DNA of 64,000 nt from Eudorina sp. 2006-703-Eu-15 (Eukaryota > Chlorophyta > Chlorophyceae > Chlamydomonadales > Volvocaceae), in NCBI GenBank assembly GCA_003117195.1, contig BDSI01000157.1:66685-130684 (forward strand). The letters are read 5' to 3'. Below the pieces are notes generated by a model. It made no database searches. It had not been told where the DNA came from and saw only the letters and a program-made list of their open reading frames with translations. The translations under genes were made by a program, and so were the position numbers. Of the stretch, positions 46,265 to 60,116 are shown piece after piece. Positions within the stretch are counted from its first letter, which is position 1, and every line of letters begins with the position of its first letter.

Positions 46265-49200
46265 GCGTGGACCGACTGACCCGTGGGTCGCGGGTTGCGG
46301 CCCATCGCCTTGACCTCCGTCGGCCAATCACGCCCATCGTGTTGGGCTGTCGGTGCGGCGGCCAGGGGGCGCCTGACGCGGCCTTTACTCGGGTGTTCGG
46401 GTGTTTATTTACCCCACGGATCGTCCCGTCCCCGGGGTGTCATAGGGGGCTTGTCAGTCAGCGTCGAGGCCTGTGATGGGGGAGTGGCGGCGGCCCGCCT
46501 GTACGGCAAGAGTGTGTGTGTGTGCGTTTCGAGTAACAACGAACTTGTTATCTTGACCCTCGTGCGGTTATACGAGGTGCGGCGCCTCAGGGGGTGCAGG
46601 CGAGCAGACTTGCACGGTGGGGATTTGTGAAGCGGACGGTGTGGGAAGGCGGGCGGGGCGGGGCCCGCCCAGCGGACGCGGTCCGGCGGCCTTTGCACGG
46701 CCGTCCCAAGCTGTCGGCCGCAGGACCCCGGCCACGCGGACTTGTCGAGAGTAAGTGATGATGGGTGGGCGCAGTAGGTGTGCGTCTCGACACTGGTCCG
46801 GCCCATGACAACGGACCTTGAGGGGGTTGAAGGCGGCCTGTGGGTGCACGGCGTGTGCCCTCGATGTGTGCAGTGCCGTCGTTGCGGGGCGTAACAGGCC
46901 TTCGGAGCTGCGAACGCGCCGGGCTGCCGACATTTCAAGGGAGTGGGGCGTGGGGCTTGGGTCGACTGGGGAAGCGTTGGAGGAGGCCCGCGACGGATCC
47001 AGCGGGTAGGCCAGGGGTTGGCGAGGAAGGTTTAGGCGTTCGACACCTTTGAATGCGATCCACCACCTCCTCGGAAGGCAGGCGGAACGGGGTGCTGTCG
47101 CATCTTGAGCTCTGGGCTGTTTGTGGTTAGGGGCGTGTGTATGTGTGTGTATGGGGGGGTGCGGACTTGCGTCGGCTTTTTGGGAATCGTTGTCATCATC
47201 ATACTGACACAAGCCCCACCGGATCCCGGACCTGTGCAGCAGGCCTCAGCTGTCAGGTACCGATTGCACGTCGATTACAACAGTGATGTAATGCGACTCT
47301 TTGCTGGGGCCAAGGGAGCAGCTGCCGGTTTTACAAACCACGGGTCATGGACCGACGGCCCCCCACGAATGCACCGGCGCTGCCCTGAACGCGGAACGGT
47401 CGCGGGCGGCCGGCTCCCGACTCCCTTGAGGAAACTGCTCCTGCACCACCGTGACGAAATGGACCATCCCCCCATCCGCCGCCATAGGAAAGTAGCGACC
47501 GGGAGCGAGTATGGGGGAAGGGATGCGGTGCGCGTTTGCATCTCCCGGTGCGCGGTCAGCGGCGCTCTGGGCGCACGGCGCAGCGCCTGCCTGGGTGTTT
47601 GTTTGTAGCAGCGGTGGTGGTGGTGGTGGTGGAGCCGATGCGGGCGGCGGTCGTTCGGTGTGATGGGAGGAGACCTGGGTGGTGGTGAGAGGCAGAGCAG
47701 CCATTCGGTGGTCGGGCTGTGCCGCGCAGCCGCCATCTCGGCCGCGGCGTGTGGCGTGTCGCTGTTACGTTCCTTCGATCGCTGGGCTGGCCGCTTACGT
47801 GCTTGGGTTTCTGTCTGCTCGAGAGAATTGTAAAGATGCGGATTGTGACCCACGGACCCTTTTCACTGACGCACCGCGTATGCGCGACCGGTTCTCGAGT
47901 GTCTATCGCAGCAGCCGCCAATGCCCCGGTCCGGACTGCAGGGTCGCAAGAAAGATGCGACTGTGCAGTGGGCCAGCAGCCGGACCCACAGTCTGCTGGT
48001 GTACTCGCTCAGTGGCGTGTCCCCTGGCTCGGGCTGGCTGCACCCGGGAGCTGCTCCTGGTGGTCAGTCCGCTGTGCAGGTGTGCGCGTCTCCACAGCAG
48101 GGGCGCACGGACCCTGGCGTCCGCTGCGGGTGAAGTACAGGAAATTGAGCCGCGACAAGCGGAGTCCAGCTCAACAGGCGGACGTAGGTAACACCCCGAA
48201 CCCGAGTTACCGCGACAACCGGTAGCGAAGTGAACGGTGACTTCGACGTAGATGATATGGGTAGACCTATGTCCGCTGTGTGTGTGGGAGGGAGAGGGGG
48301 AGTTCGCAGTTTTCGCGGTTTCGCTGACTTGAATGACATAAGGGGGGTTAGGGCTTGAGGGCTGTTTGGCGGAGACAGCCTGTCCACAACGGATGGCAAG
48401 CGGCGGTAACCCACGTCCAGGAAGCTGCGCTTGCACCCGCATTCCTAGCCTCTACGCGACCTTAACACGCTTGAACGCAAGACGTACAGCTCACGTCCCT
48501 GACCTGCAGGGCTACGAAGTACAGTTGTCATTCAAGCCAAAGCGTTTTCCCTAACAAAAAAGGAGCAGTACAACATAAACCGGATTGTTTTGGCGCAGTG
48601 GGATCGCCGTGCGAGGTGGGGTCCGTGAGGGTCCGGTTTGGTTAGTGCGGGGAAATATCATTCGCACGGTCTGATGCCGACTTCCGGGAAAAGACTCCAG
48701 GTCCGTGAGGCGAGCTTGTATGTTCGCTAAGACCCAGTCCGGTACATGAACATCCTTGGCAGCGTTTTTTGAAAAGCCGTGGGCATGTCCCGCACCAAAA
48801 CCTCTCGCAGGTCCGTCGCGGAAAGAAACGTTGACTTCTCTAGCAATGACGAAGGAATAGCAGAGAAGTCTGGTTCTAGTGACGAGTGGAATGTTTGTTA
48901 GTTGTTTAGTTACGTACGGCAGTACGGCCAGCTGCGGCGCGGGTGGCGCCGTGGCAGCTTGTTCAGCGGCGGCCGAGACTGTGCTCGGTATCTGCCGTTG
49001 TTGCTAATTATCTAATGTTACTGCCCTTCTGCCAGGGCATACTCCCCGCCCTCCCGACCCGGGTGGCAGCCGGTGAACGGGTGCGGTTGTGGGATGTTGT
49101 GGGGTTGCAACGGCGAGAGTCCACACCTGCCGGTTTGGACGAGTCAGCAACAACCGGCTACGGGTCCAGCGTCGAACAAAATGCTAACGTGTGTTGCCTT

Positions 49201-50755
49201 GCAGGTTGTGTTTTGGTGGGACTGGTGTTCACCCTGCATGCATGTTTGGTACGAATGTAACTGAGGAGCTAGAAGCTGAACATCGTAGCCAGCTGGACCA
49301 CCGAGAAATGACATCGCCGTCATAGATCTTCAGAGAGCAATGCTGGTGCGCCGCACCGTGAAACAGACGTTTTCTGAGTGCTGGTATCGCGACCGGGCCA
49401 GTTACTACCTGAGGCCGAAAGAAACCTTTGCCCACGTGGTAATGACCTTACTAGCCGGCAAGGCCGCTGCCTCAGAGAACCGGCTCCTGGTGGCTGTATA
49501 TGGCCTCAGGCGGTCTTGGGGACCCTATGACAGCCGGAGTCCGGCTTCTTTCCGCGACTTGTACGATAGACTGGCGACCTAACGTCGCTCAATCGGAATT
49601 ACCGACGTGGCGATCAATCTTCGTGGGATTTCAAAGTTGTCGAGAAAAACGAATTTGTAAACTTGGTGCCTTCCGGTCTCCATAGGATAGAGCGTGCCGA
49701 AGACTACAGTCGGGTCCTGTCGGGTCCTTGTACTGCGATCGAATGACTTCTCATGATCGCTGTCCTCGAAATGCATTTGCAGAGCTAACAGGCAGGTAAC
49801 AGGCAGGTAACTACAGAGACTATCTGCTTTGGCACGGATTCAGGGATCATGACAAATACCGTCGTCCCAGCGTCTCACGTGTTCTGGACCTGGCCTAACC
49901 GCTGAAGTGCGAGTGCGAGTTAGCGCACCGAAATCGAGGAACATGAAACCACGCAAATGAAGAGCCCGTATATGTACCCAGGCATTATATGCGCAGCAAT
50001 AGGAGCTCGCTGCAGGCACAGCCCCTGCGGGTATGGCCTTTCCCGCCATTTCTCAATGCGACCCCAACTTGCCTCAAATTTTATGCCCAGATACAAGTGA
50101 ACGTGTTATTGAGAGAATGTATACTTTAAATTTGGTGACCGAGTTTTGTGTCACAACGGTTAATGGTTGAATCCGTTTTGGCGCCCCTTTCAAACATGCG
50201 TACCGGGATTACGTAGTTCCTTGGTATGACTTGCAGGTACAGCATCGGACATGATATAATGTAGTTGCCTGTCTGTATTTCTGTTCGGTGATTGTATCCA
50301 TACTAGGGTGAAACCTCTGCCCGTTATCATAAAGGTTTACCGTTGCTGATTCTTGTAGCAATCCTCGCATACGTCCGCCGCTTGACGCACTGAGGACGCA
50401 AATCGGAAGCAAATTTTGAATCAAGTTACTATCTGGTTGACGGAACCTGAACAATACGGCTCCGTTTCGGACAGGTTCAGGTGCAGAGTCCAAGTGCCAG
50501 GTGCAATATTAGTCTGCAAAAGATCATTCTCGTGAGCTTTTTGGGAAAATTTCCTCTGGAATTCAGCAGGGCGTGCTCGCCCAGCAAGCCTGGTTCGTCG
50601 TAAGCCGCGCACGCACAAGGATTTCGTCATCGGGGTTTGGAATGGCACTCAACCTCTCGTGGTGTATCTTACGGTAAGAGAAATTCCTCGCTTTACAGCA
50701 CATCTCAATAATCTGCTCTCAGAATGGCGACTGAATCGTAATGTTTGCATCTCAG
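46265..50755. other. Intergenic region after TIC110
   Basis: No family resemblance or in-phase exon chain was found on either strand. It should hold the TIC110 3' UTR and, towards the right end, the missing first exon and promoter of the next LRR gene. Small features: a GGT run at 47611-47632, a 12-bp duplication (ACAGGCAGGTAA) at 49787-49810, and a cytosine-poor, less GC-rich stretch from about 48500 to 50700. Confidence 0.6.
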
Positions 50756-51489
50756 CGACGCAGAGCAACTCCATCACGCACTGCGCTCACACCCGAGTGC
50801 GCGACATGTGGAGATAGACCTCACCAGCGGCAACGGTTCGCGACCAGTTTGCTTGGACGACAACTGCAACAGCGCGCCACTCCTAGTCAGCGTTCTCGAT
50901 GCGCTGGCCGCCCGGCGGCATCCGCTGACGTCACTGGTGGTGCGGCAACTCACCGCGCCCCTGCCGCAGCCCTCCGCCGCGACTCTGGCCTACCTCAATT
51001 CATGCGGCCTAACGGAGCTGGAGCTGTACGATGATTCCATCCAGCGGGCCGCCAGCGACGGAGCCTCAAACCTGCTGCGCCCGGTGCGCGGCCAGCTGTC
51101 AGACCGCTCTCTGGCCGACACCATCCGCGCCCGGGGCGCAGCCATGGCGCGTTTCGCCAGCTCGATTCCCAGCCTGCAGCGCCTCTCGCTGTGCTGCGCG
51201 GCTTTCTCATCCGCCGACATCGCGTCGCTGGCGGTTCTGACACAGCTCGAGTCGCTGACGGTGGTGGGCGCCATGGAGTGCTCTTGGCCGTCCTCCTTGC
51301 CCGCCTGCGTCGAGGCGGCTGCTGCACGTGGGCCCCGGCCGGGGCTCCAGGGCGTATCCTTGACTGCGGCCTCCTCCTACAAGGCCCTCCTGGCGTCGCT
51401 GCCCCGTCTGCGGCGCCTGCAGCTCCCCATGGCCATCGCCGCCCCGCGCGGCGCCTCTGCCGGCCGCGCCGGCACCAACTTGTGGGATA

Positions 51490-51527
<38 letters not shown>

Positions 51528-53595
51528 GAAGACATTGACGCGGATGGACCCGATGATTGCGGCAGCTGGATCTCCCTCACCATGGGATGCTCCCTGAGCG
51601 AAACCAACAGCATGTTTTGCACCACCGCCGACACTAACACCAGCCTCAGCCTCAGCGGTTGCGTTGCATCGATGGACGTTTTTCCCGCCGGCCCTGCCAC
51701 GGGGCGGAGCACAGCCACCACCTCCACGGGCTGCTACGATTTGTTGCCCTTCACCACCCCGGACCTGGGGTCAGTGCCCGGTGTCAATGAGGGCACCGCT
51801 GCCGCCGCCCCCGCCGTCGGCGTGACTGGCGGAGGCAGTTGTTGGCCGCAGAGCGCGGCGCAGGTGGATCCACTTACTGCGGCGCTGCTCTCGTCACCGC
51901 ATGCCCTCGGCGGCGGTTTCTTTGATACCGGCGCGGGAGGCAAGTGGCAGCCGTGGCCCGTGTGGGACGAGTTGTTAGGCAGCGGCTGGTGCTTCCCGCC
52001 GCAGCTGGAGGAGCTGACGGTCCCGCTGTGCGCCCTGAACGGCCCCGTCTTCCGGGCCGCGTGTGACGTGTACGGCGGAGCAACGACTGCCCCCCCGGCG
52101 GGAGCAACGACCGCTGAGGCGGAGGCCAAGACCTTGATGACCTGCGGCGGACTGCGGGCGCTGCACGTGTCATGCGCCCCCGGGTACACCGTGTGGGAGG
52201 GCTCCTTCCTCAACGTGAGTGGGTTTGAGGCAATGGATCTGCGAGCCCGCGCGTTTCTTATTGTGATTGGTTTGGTGCATCTGCATTTAGTGCGCGAGCC
52301 CTAGCGTTGGTCACCATGCTCTAGATAGACTGGGGAGGTGCCACTTGGTCCTGTGCAGCTGACCAACCTGTAATCCGCCATTTTCAAGTCCAAAGGCATT
52401 ATGCGCCATTTTTGAGTTATTTCTTTTCCTCTGAAACCCCCTAATTATGTCGCTCACAGGACGAGGTGGACTTCGCCTGCCTGTCCCGCCTTGCCTCCCT
52501 GGAGTCGCTGCACCTGACCCTGGAGCTGGGCGGCTCCGGCCGCGGGGCGCTGCGCCGGGACCGGCTGCGCGACTGCCTGAGACACCTGCGGGGCATCAGA
52601 GGGCTCAAGGTGCGGGGATGGAGGGGTGGGGCGGGGGCAGGCAGGCAGGCAGCCATGTAGGGGGCGGCGGGTTGTGTGGGGTGGATGCCGTGCATACCCG
52701 CATCTGCCCAAAGCGGGTGCCCGCTCAGTGTCAATCGAATACCCAATGTCGTCACCGGTTCATGTGCAGTCGACCAAGATGCCGTGTCGGAATCTGGCCT
52801 CCCGACCGTCTGGCCTTGGTATGCCAGTCCCTCGCATGCACGCAACAGGATGACGTCTTGAATCTGATGGTTTTCAAATACTACCAAAAAAGTACTACTT
52901 AAACCAAAGCACAGAATCTGATCCTTGGATCGGCCCCGACGCCCCGCGCGACGCCCCGTCTGCAGGAGCTCCGCATCACCGAGACCCGGCAGCCGCTCTG
53001 CTTCTCGCACCGTAAGACCCCACCGGGACTGGTCCAGGGAGACATCTTTACGGTGCTCTTGAACACGGCCGACGCAGCTGGCGTCCGGGCGCCTCAGCCG
53101 GGTGCCGTGGAGCCGGTCACGCCGCGGATGCCTCGACCCGGGTCTCGCGGCGACGTGCGGCAGCTGCCTCCACCGCCGCGCTTTGGGTTGCACGGCGGCA
53201 TGCAGGCACCGACTTCCCCTTTCCGCTTCGCTGCTGTCGACGGGGGGGTTGGATCCCCGCAGTCCCTGTCTTCGCCTGCGCCTGCCATGCCTGCGCCCGC
53301 CGCAGCCGTAGCGGCTGACGCAGACCGAGGCTTTGTCTTCGGCTGCGGCGCCTCCTTTCCGCCGATCCCGTCCGGCCTCTTCGGCACCGCAGTCGCCTAT
53401 TCACCGAGCCCGGCCCCAGTCAATCTGTCGTCGCCCGCGTCCCGCTCCGGCCCCTCCCTGGACGCTTTGTTGGTCTGGTGGCCCCAGCTCCAGACCCTCG
53501 TGGTGGGAGTGCAGCGAGCGGACCGAAGCAGCCGCGAGTACGGCATGGCCCCCCGGATGGTGCTGCTCGAGTCGTTGGACGAGCTGATGGGGTAG
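50756..53595 (+). CDS. Leucine-rich-repeat protein, 5' exon missing
   Basis: Three exons join in phase: 50756-52214, 52460-52609 and 52966-53595 (stop TAG), at least 745 residues. LRR-like units include LTSLVVRQL, LTELELYDDSI, LQRLSLCCAAF, LESLTVVGAM, LQGVSLTA, LRRLQLPMAI, LEELTVPLCAL, LRALHVSCAP, LESLHLTLEL and LQTLVVGVQRADR. An Asp run follows TNLWDS, and a Pro/Ser/Ala linker occupies exon 3. There is no ATG at the 5' side: a stop at 50739 in frame and a TTTGCATCTCAG acceptor at 50755 indicate an internal exon entered in phase 2. The LRR gene at 5805 also leaves its possible F-box exon in phase 2, so a similar exon may lie upstream. Function is unknown; repeats of this kind usually bind proteins. 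Confidence 0.75.
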
Positions 53596-55571
53596 TGGCG
53601 ATTTAGGAGGTCTGTAAGTTGGCTTGATTGGTTCAAGGCGGCGGCGCCTCAGCAGGGCCGGGCCCGAATTGTTTGGTGCACATCAGCCCATTCTGCTCCT
53701 TTGCTGTTAATTTCGCATTGGGTGCGATACTGGAAGGGCATCATGTAGGCTTTGGGGGTCCTGTGCACGGAAGTGAGCGACCATCTTCAGCATTACAACC
53801 ATCTTCAGCATTACCTCCACAACAATCTGTCTCTGTCTCGCCCCTGGCTTTCATCCTTGCTTCCCGACGCTCCTCCAATCTCCCGTGCTTTTGGGTATAT
53901 CTGCGATACGCTTGGCGCTGTCCCACCACGGGGCAACCGGGGCTTTCTTGTCTGGGGAGGGAGGTCGCGATCCACGCGCCGGCGCACGGCAGGACGGAAC
54001 CCTGCTTGGAACCCTGATTGGCTTCCGTTCCGCTCCGCTTTTGGCGCAACCAATGCGGTCGACGCGCCCGTGTTGCGGTTCCGAAGTTGAGAAAAGTTAT
54101 TAAAGAGCAGCAGGCAGACGGTGTCCGATGGTGCTGCGTTTGCTAGCCGTGTCGACGAAGACGGCTGTCTCGTGTATGGTGGGTGTAACACGGGTTAGTT
54201 ACGCCGGTTGTTTGTTCCATGTCGCCCGTTGGAATACGGTGTGCATTCGGTTTCGGTTGGTGTGGTTTCGGTTTGTTGAACAGGTCACATCGTTTGGCGT
54301 ACCAATCTCGGGGCTTCTGCTCTCCTGGACCACGCCGCGCCAGGCAGACGGTCCGGCGGGAGCAGAAGTTAGTCACAGAAGACTGGGGCCCCCGAGCGGT
54401 AGTGTCCAAATATCACCTATCCGAATATAACGTACTGCCTGCCGACGGCGAAACGAGCAGTCACACACGCACGCGCACGCGCACGCCCATTCCATTGCTG
54501 TGCTGTGTGTGCTGGAGGCTGCTGCACGTGTGCCCCCGGGGTGGCAGGTCTGGTGCGGATGTTTGGGGGCTGTGTGGGTTTCTTTCTGCAGCGTCTGACG
54601 CGGCGGCGTGAGTTGCTTGTTGGTCTTCACCGGGCGGGGGGCGTTGGGCCCTGGCGGCAGAAAGCACCCTGGCCGTGTTTTCTCGCCTATGTGCACTTGC
54701 ACGGTACTGGAGGCACTGTTCTTGAGGCACTGTTTTTACGGCACCGCTGGAGAGCGAATGAGCCCCTCAGAGGGTCACGCAAACGGGGGGAAAGGTCAGT
54801 GCTTGTCCGTTGATATGTTTGCGCTTGTTGAGCGCCGCGGCGCCAATTCTTTAGAGCAATGCATCGGGGGGCATGTCTGGGACGCACGCAACGGGGGCGC
54901 GCAGCGTGCATTGCAGCTCCTGCGCCCCCTGGGCCCCATGCAGCAGCGTGGGAAGAGTTATGACAGGGCGCCGGGGGTGGGGCTGTGGCCACCCAGACGG
55001 CGCGTGTGCGCGCGCTTTCACGTGTTGTGTGGGTTTGGTTTAAGGTTGGCATTTTGTGGAGTGGCATCTGGGTGGGTCGAGGTGTGCAGACCCATGGGTC
55101 ATATGTGCATGCCAGGGGCGGTGTCTAGGCGCAGGGCGGTGGGGCCTACATGTACATTCGCGGAGCGCACAAGGGATTTTCTGCATACGGGTTAGGTGAG
55201 CACACACAAGGGATTGTTGGAACATCTGGGACGCGGCGCGGGTAGGGTCTGCCGCGGCTGTTGGGAAACTATCGTTGTACGCAAAACATCGTCTGTGTTG
55301 TCGGTTCGTCGGCGTTCTGCACCTACACGCTGTGTTCGAGTTGTTGTTTTTGGGTTGGGTGGGTGGGGTGTCATGTGCAGCGCAACATCTCTCGTCATCA
55401 GTTGGCTGTTTTTGTCAGTTTTTGCATGTCGATACGCATTGAGGCATTTTTTTAGCCGCCGTCGTCAGTGATATGGGAGGTGTGCCCACCAGACCACAGT
55501 TACCACTGCCGTCGGCTGGGCTCAAGGGTAATGACGGGTTGGGGAAATATACCTCGTGTGCAGTGGGACGA

Positions 55572-55843
55572 TTGGTTGCCGTTGGGTTATACCTTGGAAT
55601 CGGACTTGGTTGCCGTTGGGTTATACCTTGGAATCGGACTTGGTTGCCGTTGGGTTATACCTTGGAATCGGACTTGGTTGCCGTTGGGTCATACCTTGGA
55701 ATCGGACTTGGTTGCCGTTGGGTCATACCTTGGAATCGGACTTGGTTGCCGTTGGGTCAGACCTTGGAATCGGACTTGGTTGCCGTTGGGTCATACCTTG
55801 GAATCGGACTTGGTTGCCGTTGGGTCATACCTTGGAATCGGAC
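55572..55843 (+). repeat. 34-bp minisatellite, eight copies
   Basis: Eight copies of a unit starting TTGGTTGCCGTTGGGT and ending GGAATCGGAC. The first three carry TTATACC, later ones TCATACC, and one (from 55742) TCAGACC. The unit is not a multiple of three and has no stop in any plus frame, so all three plus frames stay open by chance. Confidence 0.97.
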
Positions 55844-58376
55844 TTGAAACGTGTCCGCATAACCACTTGTGTCCGTATGATGACGTGGAAGCGCAGGGAT
55901 GGCGGCCTACCCAGTCGGCAAAGGTACGACGTGCCGTACACTTGGGAAGTCGTGTAAAAATGTTGGACATATGCGGAGTGGTGGCCCATAACAGATGTGA
56001 TGTGCGGTGCGTCTTTCTGGGGCCTCTGAGCCTGGTCAGTAGTGCAAGAGGGAGGGAAGAGCGATAGCAGCCAGGATGGAAGAGAACCAAGCACACCCCG
56101 TCGAGGGGTCTGTCGCCCGGACGGGCAGCCCCTCCGGGGAACCAGCATCCTTGAATTCATGAAATTGCGAACGAGGCGGCGGTCTTTGACTGACGTGCTG
56201 TGCAGTCCCCGCTTGCCATGCAATGCATCCGTCAACCATCCATCCTTCGTTCAAACGTGTTGGGTTTTTGCATGCGGGGCGCTGGCGGGTGGGCGGGCAT
56301 CTGTCACGTCTTTGCTTGGCGGCCGGGCGTGCGAAAAGGGGCACCAAATGTGTCGCAGGTATATGGAAGGGCGCAGGCGTGGGGGAGACTGGCGGATATA
56401 TTTACAGTTTATCGACTGATCTGGGGAATTTTGAAGGTGTAGAAGGTTCGGAGGGATGAATTACAAGACTTGCAGAACGTGGACGGTTTAGGGGCATGTA
56501 GACGGTTAGGAGGGGTGATTTTTGAGGATTTTCAGGATGTAGAGGACGGATTTGAGTTTTGAGGGTGGAGGGTGACGAGGGAGAGAAGAGCTTCGCAAGC
56601 GGGTCGTACACCCTGCACATTCCTACATCGCGGTTCATGGTCTTGTCTGCAGTTTGCGTGCGCTGCAGTTTTAGCCGACCGGGCGTCCGCGCCCTGCGGT
56701 GGCTAACGCGTGTATTTTCAGGCGCGGACGGCACTATATATCACCGGCCATTAGACCTCAGGTGCGGGACGCACGGCCCGTAGTAGCACGTGTGCGTGTG
56801 TGTGGTTTTTGATTGCGGATGTGCGGTTGTCAGTGGCGTTCGCCTAGCCCCCAACAGCACATGTGCTCCGTCCCTCGTTAGCAGAGGTGCGCTCCAGGGC
56901 CGTTCCCTGTTTCTTATCAGGACTGCCGGGCACATTGTTGGTCATAGACACCGTCGTACATGTCGTACATGTGTTGTTTGGAGCCCATGTCGTTGATGTT
57001 GTTGGTGGCCTCGGGTGGTTCCCTGCAGCTGTTTGTTGGTGAGAGCGTGTGTCATCATTTCGTTCGTGTGTTGTTGCGGAGGCGCTGCGCGTCTTTAGGT
57101 TGTCCCGTGGCCCTGCCTTGAGACCAGCGGTGAATCTCAATACTTGTTGCCACCGCCCAATAATGGGTGCGGTGCGGTGCGCTCCATTCCCCTCGCCGGG
57201 TTTGTGTTGGGTTGCTCGTCCTCATCGGACGATGCTGACCATACATACAAGGCATGCGTTCAAGGTTGTTTTACGCTTTCCAAGCGGCCATATAGTTGCC
57301 GGTGAGAATAATATTCTAACCCTGATATCATTTGTCGTTATGTGCTTATAGGTAACAACGAGTAACTGTTTGATTGTGGTGTGTGGGGACTGCACATCAA
57401 GCGGTCGCTAGTGCCGCCAGTCGGCGTCCGACCCCGGATACCATTTTGTGGAAGATAGGTGGCCAACTGTAGTGATCCGTCGTGCGGATTTGCCGTACAG
57501 CAACAGACGCCGTACAGGACGACAGCTGCGGGCTTTTCTGCGGCGAAACGAGCGCAAGGGCTGCAGCCGGGGCGTTTAGCCAAGAGCACCGGACCTGCCT
57601 CCTTTTCTTTGATATCTGGTGCAGCAACTCCGCCGTACTGCCGTACCGTGCTGTATGTTGTTATTTCTTCACAAATGATGTGTACGTATGGGTCATATGG
57701 GTCGTATGGGCTTTATGTGAGGGTTTTTTGGCCTTCGTGGGACCTGAGCTACCAGCCCGGGGCCTGGGGCGGGAACGAACGAACCCGGACAGCCAATTCC
57801 GACTGGCCGACTGATTTCAAAGGCAGTCGCCCCGGATGCGTCCAGGAACCTGGTGGAGTGGGATTATGAGTTTTCAAGGGTTCAAGGACTAACGAGCCAT
57901 GAAGTGCGCTGATCGATGGGATATTCATTTGTTAGCGCGCGTATGCTGAGGGGTGGGGGGAGATAGGGGGACGGGCTGCGTGGCGGCGCTGCGGTTTCTC
58001 GACAATGTGCGGGTGGGTTGCATCGGCGCGAAAAAGGGCGGCAGTCACATTTCGGAGCGCCAGTCACGGCCCGTGGAGCTCCCTTGCTTCGCTTGCACCG
58101 CTGCAGTTTCGTGGAGGCAAGGCCGCACGTCGTCAGACCTGGCACGCAGGCTCAGCCATGCCTGTCCGACCCCATCCGTCGCCTGGCAGGCCTGTTCGAT
58201 TTTGGAGCTGTTTTATCATTAGGGTATCGGTTACGGTACGGCGGTGGCGGTGGTGGTGCGATCTCACCCTCGCCGCCGTTGACCCTATCGCGTCGTTAAT
58301 GCATTGTTCAAGTCCAGCGGGTGTGAGCATGACGGGTGGCTCGAGTGGCTCCGGGAATCGCCCATGACGCGCACGC

Positions 58377-58407
58377 CTGTGCTGTGCTGTGCTGTGCTGT
58401 GCTGTGC
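58377..58407 (+). repeat. (GCTGT)n short tandem repeat
   Basis: About six GCTGT pentanucleotides in a row. Confidence 0.9.
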
Positions 58408-59975
58408 GCCCCAGGCGAGTCGAGAGCCAGTTAATCGTTACATTGTGTTGGACACCTGTGTTGCTATTGTTGTAGTTGTGTTTGCTGAGTTGTTTTGCCA
58501 AGTTGCATTGCCACGGAAATGCGGATGGCAGCAAAACAAAACACGTTGCCACGCTGGTCGCGCGCTGGCTGACATCCGCGTGGTGTCCGCATGCCTGCTT
58601 GGCTGCTGACCCATATCCCACATGCTGAATATTAGATTTTAGGTTAATCCGAAAATATGGTTTGCAGACGAGTTAACAGCCGTGCTTTGGTACGGGTACG
58701 GCAGAGGATGGGCCGTACTGTGACCACCGCTTGCGAGCCGCGCTGGGTTGAGCGGTAAATTGTTGCCGGTTTGGACGTCGCGCCTTGCACTTCACGTGAG
58801 GAACCTTGGCGCTACAAATTAGCGAGATTAACGTACTCTGACCTCTAGAGCAGTGTGGACAGACAGACGTGCTCGCGTTATTCGGAGGCCTTTGTTTTCC
58901 CGCCCGCCCTCCCCTCGTCTTAATGTCGTTCTTTCCGCCGTTCGTAGGCGATTTGGTTCGTTGGAGTTCGTTTCCCAGGTTCTGGGGGGTGTATGCGCTT
59001 AGGACATCGCCGGTGCGGCGGCCTACGCGCGTGTGCAGGTGCTCGCCTTGTGTTAGTGTGGTGCGGGACAGCGCCCGTGGCGAGCCCGGGCGAGTGCCCG
59101 GCAGTTTTTCCCCCTTTCCTTATTTGCACTTCCCTTCCTGGGAAACTGTGACGTGGGTTTTTCAGTTATTTCGGTAATGGTGTGAATTGGTTTGCGTCTG
59201 ATTGCATGGCGAACTCGTCCTTTCATGGGGGCGTGTGAAGCGGGCGTGTGGGTCTCGCTCGGGGTCCTCTGATGCGCCGAAGCAAGGCAGTCCCGAAGAT
59301 GGATGGCAGGTCCGCGGCAGGTCACCCTGTGATAGCTCCTGACAGCTGGCCATGGGAGCAGCTACCTCGAGTGGCGCTGCTCTGCCTGTTGCCGCGGTCT
59401 GGGTGGTTGGCCTCGATGGTGGTCGCAGCCGGTCAGCTGTCGGGTGGTTGGTTGTTGCAGCACATCTTACGCTTGTTGCAGTACATCAACGCGTAACTAC
59501 CGTAGCACCAACCACTGCACACACACACACCATAGCCCCATCATGGAGCACCCGACTGCATACCCGGACCCAGCAAGGCCTGACGCGTGCGAGCCGCCTC
59601 GCTCTGGCTCAGCTGGGCAGGCAGGCCTGCCGGAGGGTGCAACCCTAGCTATTACGATTAGGTTGGGACGCGGGACCAGGCTAGTTTTACCGCACCAAGC
59701 AGGGGCGCGCCTCCGAAACGCGCCCTGGGTGCTGCAAGGACTTGAGGAGGTTGAACAGCGGACTGCGAGGCGCAGACCGCCCGGGATGGGCCTTCGCCCA
59801 CTCCCTTGAGGGGGCACAGCGGTCACCGATCCTCGGGGATCGGGCACGCGCCCTAGGTTGAGAGCGAGGGGACAGAGGCCCCTTTCCCCCGTATCCGGGG
59901 GAAAGTGCTTCGGCGGTCTCCCGTATGGGGCGGGTTAGCGCCCCCGGCCAGTGTCGGCCCGGCAGATATGTAACG

Positions 59976-60116
<141 letters not shown>

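Noticed and set aside
55468..56067. 199-residue repetitive ORF (LVAVGSYLGIGLGCRWV units)
   Set aside because: A 34-bp minisatellite without stops keeps all plus frames open; no coding bias or splice support.
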